Part shown: one piece after another, positions 49,686 to 58,212 of the stretch
Position numbering within the stretch: the stretch's first letter is position 1
Layout of the letters: each line of letters starts with the position of its first letter
Assembly: GCA_035507035.1 (NCBI GenBank)
Contig: DATJOJ010000032.1
Span: forward strand, 44,593-108,592
Origin: DATJOJ01 sp035507035
GTDB lineage: Bacteria > Acidobacteriota > Terriglobia > Terriglobales > Acidobacteriaceae
Direction of reading: 5' to 3'
DNA: 64,000 nucleotides
Program-made: the position numbers and the translations under genes
Notes under the pieces: generated by a model
Told to the model about the DNA's origin: nothing
The model's input: only the letters and a program-made list of their open reading frames with translations
Database searches by the model: none

Positions 49686-50387
49686 ATGCTGACGTTTGAC
49701 CACTTTGAAGTCATCACTTTTGACTGCTATGGCACGCTCATCGATTGGGAGACGGGCCTGCTCGGCGCATTGAGGCCGATTTTGGATTCGCACGGGCAAA
49801 GATTGAGTGACCAGAGAATTCTAGACATTTACGGGGAAGTGGAGCCGAAGGCGCAGAATCCTTATCGAAAATATCGCGAGGTGCTGGCGCTCGTCGTGCG
49901 AGGCTTTGGGGAGCGATTGGGATTTCAGGCATCGGAGGGCGAAGTAGCGTCACTGGCAAACTCGCTGGGAAATTGGAAGCCGTTTCCGGACACCGTTGAG
50001 GCACTCGAAAAGTTGAAGACGCGATATAAGTTGGCAATCATTTCCAACACCGATGATGACTTGTTCGCGCAAACTGCGCGGCATTTGAAAATCAAGTTTG
50101 ATGACGTGATCACGGCGGAGCAGGCAAAAGCTTACAAGCCTTCTGTCACGATGTTTCAGTTGGCGTTGAAACGGCTGGCCGTATCGCCGGAGCGGGTGTT
50201 GCACGCCGGACAGAGTGTGTATCACGATGTGGTGCCGGCGAAGTCGATGGGGATGGCAACGGCGCTGGTGTATCGGCGAGGATTTGGCGCGACCCGGCCA
50301 ACCGAAGGCGAGCCCGACTTGAAGGTGCCCGACATGCGAACGTTGGCGGCTCTCGCGCTGGGCGCAGAAACCAAGGCCAAGGTCTGA
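49686..50387 (+). CDS. HAD-superfamily hydrolase, haloacid dehalogenase type II-like
   Basis: A 233-residue HAD hydrolase with nucleophile Asp13 in ITFDCYGTLIDW, motif II ISNTDDD, motif III Lys in KAYKPSVTMF and motif IV VLHAGQSVYHDVVPAKSMGM. The FDCYGTL form and the cap fit the L-2-haloacid dehalogenase/phosphoglycolate phosphatase-like group; a substrate cannot be named. It is followed three bases later by the MmcQ-like gene. Confidence 0.9.
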   Translation: MLTFDHFEVITFDCYGTLIDWETGLLGALRPILDSHGQRLSDQRILDIYGEVEPKAQNPYRKYREVLALVVRGFGERLGFQASEGEVASLANSLGNWKPFPDTVEALEKLKTRYKLAIISNTDDDLFAQTARHLKIKFDDVITAEQAKAYKPSVTMFQLALKRLAVSPERVLHAGQSVYHDVVPAKSMGMATALVYRRGFGATRPTEGEPDLKVPDMRTLAALALGAETKAKV

Positions 50388-50390
50388 CCC

Positions 50391-50780
50391 ATGACTGTCG
50401 ATGATTTCCGCAGAATTGCTTTGAGTTTCGAAGGCGCGGAGGAAAGCTCGCATATGGGCCAGCCTGACTTCCGCGTGGCTGGGCGAATTTTTGCCACGCT
50501 CGCCTCGGCGCATGAGGGCTATGGGAATCTCAAGCTGACGCCAGAGCAGCAGGCAATGTTTGTGGGGGAGATGCCGGAGATCTTCATTCCAATTGCAGGC
50601 GGTTGGGGTCGAATGGGAATGACGCACATTCGCTTATCGGCGGCCAGTGAAGACGTGCTGACTGGAGCACTGCAGACGGCGTGGAAGCTGCGAGCTGAGC
50701 AGAACACAAAATCAAAGACGAAGAAGACGCGCGCGAACTCAGAGCGGATCGCGTTTGCGAAATCCCCAAAAAAGAAATGA
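50391..50780 (+). CDS. MmcQ/YjbR-family DNA-binding-like protein
   Basis: A 129-residue protein of the MmcQ/YjbR fold: DDFRRIALSFEGAEESSHMGQPDFRVAGRIFATL, LKLTPEQQAMFV and GGWGRMGMTHIRL. The fold is CyaY-like and is thought to bind DNA; function is unproven. A lysine-rich tail (TKSKTKKTRANSERIAFAKSPKKK) supports nucleic-acid binding. It is co-transcribed with the HAD gene. Confidence 0.9.
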   Translation: MTVDDFRRIALSFEGAEESSHMGQPDFRVAGRIFATLASAHEGYGNLKLTPEQQAMFVGEMPEIFIPIAGGWGRMGMTHIRLSAASEDVLTGALQTAWKLRAEQNTKSKTKKTRANSERIAFAKSPKKK

Positions 50781-50802
50781 AGTCAAGCCGCTGCGGGGCC
50801 GA

Positions 50803-51513
50803 TCAGATCTGATAATCGACGTCTTCCATTATGCGCTGCAGCGAGGCGGAAAGCGGCTCGGTGGAGCTCTCTGGGCCTTCCAGCTTCTGCACACGATCGC
50901 GTAACTTGTGAACCTCAGTCGCGACCGCCGACAGCGCTTCCGAAAGCGGATCGTTAATCTGCTTGGGATCGGTGATCACCACTCGCTCGCCGTTGCGGAA
51001 GATGATGTGGCCGGGAACGCCGACGACTGTGGAATGTGGCGGCACGTTGCGCAGAACGACGGATCCAGCCCCGATGCGGCAATTTTGCCCAACCGTGATG
51101 TTTCCTAGAACTTTTGCGCCAGCACCGATTACGGTATTTTCTTCGATCGTGGGATGGCGCTTGCCATGTTCTTTGCCCGTGCCGCCGAGGGTGATTCCCT
51201 GATAGAGAGTCACATCGTCGCCGACGATGGCTGTCTCGCCAATGACGACTCCCAGCCCGTGATCGATAAACAATCGCCGCCCGATTCTGGCGCCAGGATG
51301 GATTTCAATTCCGGTAAGCCAGCGCGCCCACTGCGACCCCCAACGCGCAAGAAACAAAAAACCGTGGCACCAGAGCCAGTGGTTGATGCGATGAAACCAG
51401 ACAGCATGCAATCCGGAGTAGCAGAGAAAAACCTCGAGCCGTGAGCGGGCAGCCGGATCGCGCTCGAAGACGGCGGCGACATCTTCGCGCATTAGGGACA
51501 GGAGATGTGGCAT
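50803..51513 (-). CDS. cysE: Serine O-acetyltransferase
   Basis: A 236-residue left-handed beta-helix acetyltransferase that makes O-acetylserine from serine and acetyl-CoA. It has the HPGARIGRRLFIDHGLGVVIGETAIVGDDVTLYQGITLGGTG active-site region with catalytic His, the hexapeptide repeats GAKVLGNITVGQNCRIGAGSVV and VVGVPGHII. The C-terminal tail ends in Ile, the residue that inserts in CysK to form the cysteine synthase complex. The ATG at 51513 follows the cysK stop by five bases; an earlier frame start is inside cysK. Confidence 0.93.
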   Translation of the reverse strand: MPHLLSLMREDVAAVFERDPAARSRLEVFLCYSGLHAVWFHRINHWLWCHGFLFLARWGSQWARWLTGIEIHPGARIGRRLFIDHGLGVVIGETAIVGDDVTLYQGITLGGTGKEHGKRHPTIEENTVIGAGAKVLGNITVGQNCRIGAGSVVLRNVPPHSTVVGVPGHIIFRNGERVVITDPKQINDPLSEALSAVATEVHKLRDRVQKLEGPESSTEPLSASLQRIMEDVDYQI

Positions 51514-51517
51514 GGCA

Positions 51518-52489
51518 TCAGACTGGCAGCGCCGAGGTCGGAATTTGCAGCGCTTCGTTCCGCAGCGACTCAAACAGGATACTCGTTAAATAGCGTTCGC
51601 CGAAATCGGGCAGGACGACGACCATCAGTTTGCCTTCGTTTTCTTTGCGGCGAGCGACGTTTAACGCGGCTGCGACCGCGGCTCCAGAGGAAATTCCCAC
51701 TAGAAGACCTTCCTCTTTGGCGAGGCGGCGTGCCATGCTAATCGCGTCATCGTTGGTGACAGTGATAACTTCGTCGATGTAATCCCTCCGCAGAATGCTA
51801 GGCACAAAACCGGCGCCGATGCCCTGAATTTTGTGCGGAGACGGTTTCCCGCCCGAGAGCACGGGGCTATCGGCGGGTTCGACGGCGATGGCCTTGAACG
51901 TGGCCTTTTTTGGCTTGATGAATTGGCAGACGCCGGTGATGGTGCCGCCCGTGCCTACGCCGGAGACGAGAAAATCAACTTTGCCATCGGTGTCGTTCCA
52001 GATTTCCGGCCCGGTGGTCTCGAAATGAATTTTGGGATTTGCTGGATTATCGAATTGCTGCAGCATGAAACCATTCGGCGTTCTGGAGAGGATTGCTTCT
52101 GCGGCAGCGATGGCGCCTTTCATTCCGTTGGGGCCGGGAGTGAGAACGATCTCGGCGCCAAAAGCGAGCAGCAACACACGCCGCTCGAGACTCATAGTCT
52201 CGGGCATAGTGAGAATGAGTTTGTATCCCTTCACTGCTGCGGCGAAGGCCAGGCCGATGCCAGTATTGCCGCTGGTCGGCTCGATCAGGACAGTCTTGCC
52301 CGGCTGAATTTTGCCCTGCTTCTCGGCCTCGCGAATCATGCTGACGCCGATGCGGTCCTTGACGCTGTCGCAAGGATTGCGGCTTTCCAGCTTGGCGACC
52401 ACTTCGCCGAAGCAGCCCTCTGTAACTCGGTTGAGCCGCACTAGCGGCGTGTTGCCAATAAGCTCGGTGACGTTCGTGGCAATTTTCAT
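51518..52489 (-). CDS. cysK: Cysteine synthase A (O-acetylserine sulfhydrylase)
   Basis: A 323-residue PLP enzyme combining O-acetylserine with sulfide. It has IGNTPLVRLNRV, the PLP Lys at about residue 44 in SRNPCDSVKDR, the substrate loop TSGNTG (72-77) and GTGGTITGVCQF. AAAGGA lies 11 bases before the ATG. The cysK-cysE order makes a two-gene cysteine operon. Confidence 0.95.
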   Translation of the reverse strand: MKIATNVTELIGNTPLVRLNRVTEGCFGEVVAKLESRNPCDSVKDRIGVSMIREAEKQGKIQPGKTVLIEPTSGNTGIGLAFAAAVKGYKLILTMPETMSLERRVLLLAFGAEIVLTPGPNGMKGAIAAAEAILSRTPNGFMLQQFDNPANPKIHFETTGPEIWNDTDGKVDFLVSGVGTGGTITGVCQFIKPKKATFKAIAVEPADSPVLSGGKPSPHKIQGIGAGFVPSILRRDYIDEVITVTNDDAISMARRLAKEEGLLVGISSGAAVAAALNVARRKENEGKLMVVVLPDFGERYLTSILFESLRNEALQIPTSALPV

Positions 52490-52641
52490 GGATGATCTGT
52501 TCCTTTGAGCTTTTGACGATCTTGAATCAGATCAGGCTGCAAAGTTATTTGAGCGGGAATACCGCGAGAGAACGGAAGTACTCCTGGATAACAGACCCAT
52601 CGACCGGGACAACAACCGTAGTCGGGGTCAGCGCGCAAAAC

Positions 52642-52668
52642 GCCCTCGCATAGCGGTAGCGCGAGGGC
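52642..52668 (-). terminator. Terminator after the Flp pilin gene
   Basis: GCCCTCGC (52642-52649) and GCGAGGGC (52661-52668) form a perfect 8-bp stem; on the minus strand it is followed by GTTTTGCG. It lies 25 bases after the pilin stop. The T run is short. Confidence 0.65.
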
Positions 52669-52692
52669 TCACGGAAGCCCCAGAATTACAGC

Positions 52693-52881
52693 CTAGAACA
52701 TATTGCTCGCGATCCAGTTCAACACCCGGGAGGTAACGAGGCCAAAGCCACTTACAAAGGCCAATAAGCCAATAATTGCCGCCAAGATCATAGCGTACTC
52801 GGCAATAGCCTGACCTTGTTCTGAGCCCAGGAGACGGCCTGGTGCGTCATCTGTAGAAGTTAAATTCACCTGAGAGACCAC
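52693..52881 (-). CDS. Flp-type (type IVb) prepilin, orphan
   Basis: A 62-residue prepilin. The processing site is likely G23/Q24 in LLGSEQGQAIAEY, giving mature E+5 and Y+6 as in Flp pilins, followed by the hydrophobic helix AMILAAIIGLLAFVSGFGLV. The start is a GTG at 52881; a second GTG four codons later is possible. No tad, cpa or prepilin-peptidase genes are in the window, so the assembly machinery must be encoded elsewhere. It has its own terminator. Confidence 0.87.
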   Translation of the reverse strand: MVSQVNLTSTDDAPGRLLGSEQGQAIAEYAMILAAIIGLLAFVSGFGLVTSRVLNWIASNMF

Positions 52882-53183
52882 GCCTACCGTGGCTGAAATG
52901 CCGGGGGGATGGACGAAGCACGCTTATTGCGGCACTACAGTCGCAAATTCTTGAACCTATGAGGATTGTCCGCGATTTCCACAGGGCTGTCCATAGCACC
53001 AAAGTGGTATGTAAAGTTCCGTAACAAGCTCGCTTCTAGGAGGCCATTTTTTCAGCTCCGACAGTAAGGCCTGGGAAGTCGGTCACCAAGGGCCATGGTC
53101 GCTGGAGCCTGCCAAGGGTCTTGCGCGTGTGCGCAACTTCGCTACACTTTAAGCTGCTGGTTTCAAGTCCTGGGAGCTAGGAA
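52882..53183. other. Intergenic region between the pilin and the 53.2-kb gene
   Basis: This 302-base gap must hold the promoters of two divergent genes. I found no convincing sigma-70 or sigma-54 element, no hairpin of note and no coding frame. Confidence 0.5.
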
Positions 53184-54680
53184 TTGGTCGAAGATCCCAA
53201 ATGGGAATTGGCGATTCTGGCTACAGTCCAGGGTTTCTACGAAAAGCTGCTGCAACCCTGTGTGGGTGGAGAAGTGCCGGTGCCCGCGGGCTTGGAAGCA
53301 GTCTCCCTGCAAAACGATGACAATGTAATGGGAACGCTGGCCAGCATGCATCGCTGGCTGCATCTGCTCGACCTCGCCATCAATCCTGCCATGCTGCGCC
53401 GGGCGTTCACGGCGGAAACCGATCCGGAAATTGCTGAGGCGTTGCTCCGCTACTTCATTCGCCGGCCAGAACCGAGCGATACGCATCGCGACAAGACCGA
53501 TCTCGTAGCAACTTTTCTTTACCGGCATCCGCGTGTGGCGGGGCAGTGGGAGCGGCGCGGCTTCGGCCTGGATGGCTCGCTGCCACTGGCGCCGTTTGAA
53601 ATCGCGCTGATCGAAATCCTTTCGGATGGCGATGTGCCTTCACTCTCCGAAGAGCAAACCCAACTGTTGCGGCAGTTCGATCGACTGCAGGAAGAGGCGA
53701 ATAATTTTCGCGATTTAAATACGCTGCTCGATTCTGGAATCATTCCCCGCGTGCGGGAGTTGAAGGCGCTGCTGGGGCCGTCGTTTTATCATCCCGGCGC
53801 CTTGGCGACGATTGCACCTTACAACACGGTTTTCGGCGAGAAATTCGACAGCCTTTTTTTGCAGGCAGCGAAGGAAATTCGCACTTTTGCGGATGCCCTG
53901 GAGCAACAAGGCGGCAGCATTCTGGGAACGGTGGATGGCGTCGATGTCACCGTTGAGCACGTGGCGGCGCTGGAGGAGAGCGAGTTGCTGCGGATCGATT
54001 ATGGCATCGCGTTGGAAAAATTTCGCCGGGTTTCTCGGCTGAGAAGAACTTTGGAACAGAAGCCGCCGGTGCGGCGGGCGACGGTGGCGGCTCGCGCGAC
54101 ACGAGACAAGCGCGAGGCCCCAGTCGGAGCGGCAGCGTCGGCGTTGCCGATGCTCGATATTGCGGTGATGCGGTCGGCAGTCACGGCACAACAGATTTCG
54201 GCGGAAGAGGGCAAGCTGCTGCGAGTGGAGGAATCGATTCGCGCCTTCGTGGGGGCGGCCGATCCGCGGTTTCGGCAAGTGGTTCCCATGCGATTTTTCA
54301 ATTTGATTCTGACACCGGAGGAAGCAGATGCATACTGCTCAGATCGGCTTACAGAGAAGGATTCGCAAGCTGACGCCGCGCGCGCGCTGTTACGCAGCGT
54401 TGCGGTAGTGGCGCGCGTGACGACCGAACTCGAAGAACTGCGGCGCTCGGAGAATTCGCCGTCTTTGTGGAAGCTGCATGCCGATTCGCTTGTAGTCTTA
54501 CTGGAGATTCAGCGCGCCGTGAATGAACAGGCGAACGCAGCGCTTGAATCGGCGCAGGGCGGCGGAGAAGCAGAAGCGATTCAGGCTTCGCTCAAAAAGC
54601 TGCGCGAATGTACGGAACGGGTGCTGAAGACGCTCAGCGTCAAGCCGGCTGGCAAAGTCGCAGCGGCAGGCAGCCGCTAA
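53184..54680 (+). CDS. Large soluble helical protein of unknown function
   Basis: I do not recognise this 498-residue protein. It is predicted soluble and mostly helical, with no signal peptide, membrane segment, nucleotide motif or Cys cluster. Notable parts are QGFYEKLLQPC near the start, LRQFDRLQEEANNFRDLNTLLDSGIIPRVRELKALL (about 160-195), a basic linker (about 285-310) and a C-terminal helical region with ELRRSEN and VLLEIQRAVNEQANAALE. The start is a TTG with GGGAG seven bases upstream. It precedes the serine/threonine kinase gene on the same strand (206-base gap). Confidence 0.8.
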   Translation: MVEDPKWELAILATVQGFYEKLLQPCVGGEVPVPAGLEAVSLQNDDNVMGTLASMHRWLHLLDLAINPAMLRRAFTAETDPEIAEALLRYFIRRPEPSDTHRDKTDLVATFLYRHPRVAGQWERRGFGLDGSLPLAPFEIALIEILSDGDVPSLSEEQTQLLRQFDRLQEEANNFRDLNTLLDSGIIPRVRELKALLGPSFYHPGALATIAPYNTVFGEKFDSLFLQAAKEIRTFADALEQQGGSILGTVDGVDVTVEHVAALEESELLRIDYGIALEKFRRVSRLRRTLEQKPPVRRATVAARATRDKREAPVGAAASALPMLDIAVMRSAVTAQQISAEEGKLLRVEESIRAFVGAADPRFRQVVPMRFFNLILTPEEADAYCSDRLTEKDSQADAARALLRSVAVVARVTTELEELRRSENSPSLWKLHADSLVVLLEIQRAVNEQANAALESAQGGGEAEAIQASLKKLRECTERVLKTLSVKPAGKVAAAGSR

Positions 54681-54886
54681 TCGTTTTCTCAGATCGGCCC
54701 CCTCTCATATCGGGCTGGTTCAACAATCACTGACAATCAAGCCTCATTTGGCGTACAAATCTCGCGTGCGAAGAGTTTCCGTTCCTGAGGATCTCTGCCG
54801 GTTCTCGGCGCGGATGGAGCGGGATCGCACAATCCAAATCGTTTTCAGGTTACTGGTTCGCTCAATGTCTCAGGCGGGTGTGAATC

Positions 54887-57769
54887 ATGGCAGCTGCCCG
54901 CAAAGCGCCGTTACCGTTCCCCTTCCCTGACGACCTGTCGGGGCACAAGGTGGGCCGTTTTGTTGTCCGTCACAAGCTGGGTTGCGGAGGCATGGGTGAG
55001 GTTTATTACGCCGAAGACACCAAACTGCGGCGCCCGGTAGCGCTGAAGCGCGTGGCGGGCACGGTAGGAAGCGATCCCGAGGCGCGGCAACACATCCTAC
55101 GAGAAGCCCAGCGTGCATCCGCGCTCAGTTCCGAACACATTGCCGCCGTTCATGACGTGCTGGAACAAGACGACGGAGTCTTGCTGGTGATGGAGTACGT
55201 GGAGGGCGAGACGCTGCGCCAGAGGCTGCGCAAGCCGATCGACTTGGAGCAGTTCTTTGAGATAGCCATGCAATGTGCGAAGGCGTTGATCGCGGCACAC
55301 GAGCACGGGATCATCCACTGCGATATCAAACCGGAAAACATTATGCTCACTCCGTCAGGCCAGGTAAAGATTCTGGACTTCGGCGTCGCCAAGCACCTCC
55401 CGCGCTCGGACCAAAGTTCTACGCTGGACTCAAAGCTTCTTGGCGGAACACCCGCCTATATGTCGCCGGAGGTTCTGCTGGAAAAAGTGCCGGATGCGCG
55501 CAGTGATCTCTTTTCACTGGGCATTGTCTTTTACGAAATGCTGACCCTGCGAAACCCTTTCTTGACGGGCAGCTTCATCACCACCAGTGAGCGCATCCTG
55601 CATGAAACCCCCAGCGCCGTTCATATCTTCAATCCTCACGTGCCTGCAGGATTAGAGGTCGTGGTCATGAAGGCGATGGCAAAGGCGGCAGAGGAACGGT
55701 ATGCGAACGCAACCGAGCTGTTAGAGGATCTGCGCCGGGTGCAAGCCGGAGAGATGCCCACGAAAGCGGCCCAGACAACGAGGGAGTTTGGGAAGCGTCA
55801 ACATTGGGGGATTGCGGCCGTCGCCTTAGTGCTTCTTATCGTCTTCCCATTTGCTGCTTACCATTGGACGCATCGGCCGCCGATTCTGGCCGAACGAGGT
55901 TGGATCCTGATTACAGATTTCGAGATCACGGGTGACGACAGCATCCCAGGCGAGGGAGTTCGGGAAGGATTGACGGTGGCGCTGCAACAGTCTCGCTATG
56001 TCAATGTGTTTCCCAGGACGCGCGCTTTTGAAACTCTGCAACGGATGAAGAAAGCGGAGGCTCCGCGGATCGACGAAGCTCTCGGCCGAGAAATCTGCCG
56101 GCGTGAGAATCTGCAGGTATTACTCGCAGGAAGCATCGAACGCCTGGGGCAAGCGTTTCAAATCACGGTGCGAGGGGTCGACCCGGTGCGCGGCAACCTG
56201 CTATTCGCTGAACAGGAGCGGTTTGATCGCAAAGAACTGGTTTTCGAAAAAGTAGATGGGGTGGCGAAAAGCGTCCGCAGGGATTTGGGCGAGTCTCTTA
56301 CCGGCATCGGGAAGAACAGTCGACCGCTCGCCAAAGTGACCACCAGCTCGCTCGACGCTCTACAGCTCTATTCCCAAGCCAAGGATGCTAAGGATCAGGG
56401 AAAGGACGAGCAGATTGAGGGCTTACTCAAAGGGGCACTGCGGCTGGATCCAAACTTCGCGATGGCTCACCTGCAAATGGGAGAATACTACGCAGCCGTG
56501 GTTGGCAGAAACGAAAAAGCTCTGGGCGAGCTGGAGAGTGCGTACCAGCTGCGCAGAGAAGTGAGCGCCCGAGAGCAGTATCGAATCGAAGCGGCCTACT
56601 ATGACCTGCAAGAACGCCCAGAAGACAAGGCGCAGTCGCTGCGTGTGCTGGTGGGTCTTTACCCAGACGATGAGGAGGCTCACACGGAACTGGCGAGTGC
56701 ATATTACGACCTGGATCAGCTCGACAAGGCAATCTCCGAATCGCGAGAAGCGCTCAGGCTGAACCCGGCCTCTGCCCCTGCTTACGGCGGGCTAGTGCTC
56801 TACCTGGCACGCGACAACCGTGCTGACGACGCAATTTTGGCTGCCCGCGAAGCTGAGCACCGCGGCGTCGGCTCGCCGCGAATGCACTGGGGATTGGGCC
56901 TGGCATATCTCGGTCAGGGGAATGTGAGCAGGGCCCGCCAGGAGTTCGGGCAAATCGGAGACGACACGGAGACGAACCGTGATCTGCGAGAGTTATGTGC
57001 AACCGTGGCGGACCTCTACCAAGGCAAGCTGAGCTTCGCCGAGAATGAACTGGAGACGAAAATTGAGGCCGTGCCTCCGCAGAGCGGAGGACTGCAGCTG
57101 TTCCGGCGCTACTTGCTTGGCCGCATCTATCTTCTGCAGGGCAGGGCACGCAAGGCGGAACTGCAGGCCGATTTGCTCATGCAGGTTCCGGTTAGCGGCT
57201 CGCAGGGAGGCGATTTCCTGAATGCAGGAATTCTCTATGCTCGCGCGAACCGGTTTGCGAAAGCGCAGCAAGCTTTGAATCGCCTGGATGAGTTGCAGAA
57301 GGCAACGGCCAGTTCATCAAATGTAAGCGACTTCCGTAACCTGGAAGGAGAAATCCTGCTGGCCGAGGGTGAATCGTTCGAAGCCGAGACTGCCCTTTCG
57401 GCTTCCACTCCGGCGTTCTTATCATTCATGTCTTCTGCAGGGCTGGCGCGCGCCTACCAAGGCCAAGGGAATTGGGAACGCGCCGCGGCGGCATGGGAAA
57501 AAGTCCTCGACAAAAAAGGAGAAATTCTGCAGAACGGCTTTCCCCCAGATTTGGCTTTCGCACACGTCGAGTTGGCGCGAGCTTATCGCCAGATCAACAA
57601 CCACAACCTTGCCCGGCAACACTACGAGGATGCTCTTCGCATGTGGCAACACGGTGACGAGCTGAACTGGCTTTGGGATGCAAAGCGGGAACTCAACTCA
57701 CTGGCTGCCGAAGCTAATCCCCACATCAATCCAACGGCTCGTCCAACGAGAGCTGAAGATCGCCCATGA
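54887..57769 (+). CDS. Membrane serine/threonine protein kinase with TPR-rich C-terminal region
   Basis: A 960-residue PknB-type kinase. The kinase domain (about 20-290) has the P-loop LGCGGMGEVY, Lys54 in VALKRV, catalytic Asp146 in HCDIKPEN, DFG at 164-166, and GTPAYMSPE. A membrane helix follows at about 306-328. The external part starts with a region resembling the TolB-like/adenylate-cyclase-associated domain (FEITGDDSIPGEGVREGLTVALQQSRYVNVFPRTR, LLAGSIERLGQAFQITVRGVDP), and then about eight TPRs (about 500-940), for example AHTELASAYYDLDQLDKAISESREALRLNP. The architecture is common in Acidobacteria; inputs and substrates are unknown. A small peptide gene follows 15 bases later. Confidence 0.93.
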   Translation: MAAARKAPLPFPFPDDLSGHKVGRFVVRHKLGCGGMGEVYYAEDTKLRRPVALKRVAGTVGSDPEARQHILREAQRASALSSEHIAAVHDVLEQDDGVLLVMEYVEGETLRQRLRKPIDLEQFFEIAMQCAKALIAAHEHGIIHCDIKPENIMLTPSGQVKILDFGVAKHLPRSDQSSTLDSKLLGGTPAYMSPEVLLEKVPDARSDLFSLGIVFYEMLTLRNPFLTGSFITTSERILHETPSAVHIFNPHVPAGLEVVVMKAMAKAAEERYANATELLEDLRRVQAGEMPTKAAQTTREFGKRQHWGIAAVALVLLIVFPFAAYHWTHRPPILAERGWILITDFEITGDDSIPGEGVREGLTVALQQSRYVNVFPRTRAFETLQRMKKAEAPRIDEALGREICRRENLQVLLAGSIERLGQAFQITVRGVDPVRGNLLFAEQERFDRKELVFEKVDGVAKSVRRDLGESLTGIGKNSRPLAKVTTSSLDALQLYSQAKDAKDQGKDEQIEGLLKGALRLDPNFAMAHLQMGEYYAAVVGRNEKALGELESAYQLRREVSAREQYRIEAAYYDLQERPEDKAQSLRVLVGLYPDDEEAHTELASAYYDLDQLDKAISESREALRLNPASAPAYGGLVLYLARDNRADDAILAAREAEHRGVGSPRMHWGLGLAYLGQGNVSRARQEFGQIGDDTETNRDLRELCATVADLYQGKLSFAENELETKIEAVPPQSGGLQLFRRYLLGRIYLLQGRARKAELQADLLMQVPVSGSQGGDFLNAGILYARANRFAKAQQALNRLDELQKATASSSNVSDFRNLEGEILLAEGESFEAETALSASTPAFLSFMSSAGLARAYQGQGNWERAAAAWEKVLDKKGEILQNGFPPDLAFAHVELARAYRQINNHNLARQHYEDALRMWQHGDELNWLWDAKRELNSLAAEANPHINPTARPTRAEDRP

Positions 57770-57784
57770 AAACAGGAGGATGTT

Positions 57785-58120
57785 ATGGATATGCTTATAA
57801 CGCTGATCGGAAATGCGGCCGTCGATCCCGTGTTCCGCAAACGTTTCTTGGATAACCCAGTTGACACGGTGGATCACTATCGCTTTCGCCTCACTAAAGG
57901 AGAATTCGAACTGCTGCAGGCGGTATTCACCAATTTGAAACCGCAGGAAAAGGCAACGCTGGAAGAAACATTCGCAGCCCTCGAAGACAATCTTTACGCC
58001 AAAATTGAACCTTGCGGGCGCCCCTGTGTGTGGTCCCTCTGCCCGCCTCCGGAACTGCGCGCAGAACAGCCTAGGACTGGGAAACTCACAGAACTCAAGA
58101 AGCGAACCGGGACCAAATAG
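57785..58120 (+). CDS. Small protein with RiPP-leader-like N-terminus and three-Cys tail
   Basis: A 111-residue protein in the kinase operon with an excellent ribosome site (AGGAGG, five bases before the ATG). Residues 1-50 (LITLIGNAAVDPVFRKRFLDNPVDTVDHYRFRLTKGEFELLQAV) look like the nitrile-hydratase-like/Os1348-type leader seen in some RiPP precursors, in which VxDPxFRxxLLxxPxxAL is typical. The tail has Cys77, Cys81 and Cys86 in EPCGRPCVWSLCPPP followed by a hydrophilic K/R-rich end. No modification enzyme is adjacent. A small regulatory or kinase-substrate protein is the alternative. The likeness is by eye only. Confidence 0.62.
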   Translation: MDMLITLIGNAAVDPVFRKRFLDNPVDTVDHYRFRLTKGEFELLQAVFTNLKPQEKATLEETFAALEDNLYAKIEPCGRPCVWSLCPPPELRAEQPRTGKLTELKKRTGTK

Positions 58121-58153
58121 GTGAGAGAACGAAGAAAGAGGAACAGTGGAACT

Positions 58154-58191
58154 CCCCAGCCTTCGCAAAAAAAGGAGGCGGAAGGCTGGGG
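58154..58191. terminator. Stem-loop between convergent genes
   Basis: CCCCAGCCTTC (58154-58164) and GAAGGCTGGGG (58181-58191) form a perfect 11-bp stem with a 16-base loop between the plus-strand peptide gene and the minus-strand RNase gene. No T run follows on either strand, but the position suits a shared terminator. Confidence 0.6.
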
Positions 58192-58212
58192 CATACGAGG
58201 TCCGATAGACAG

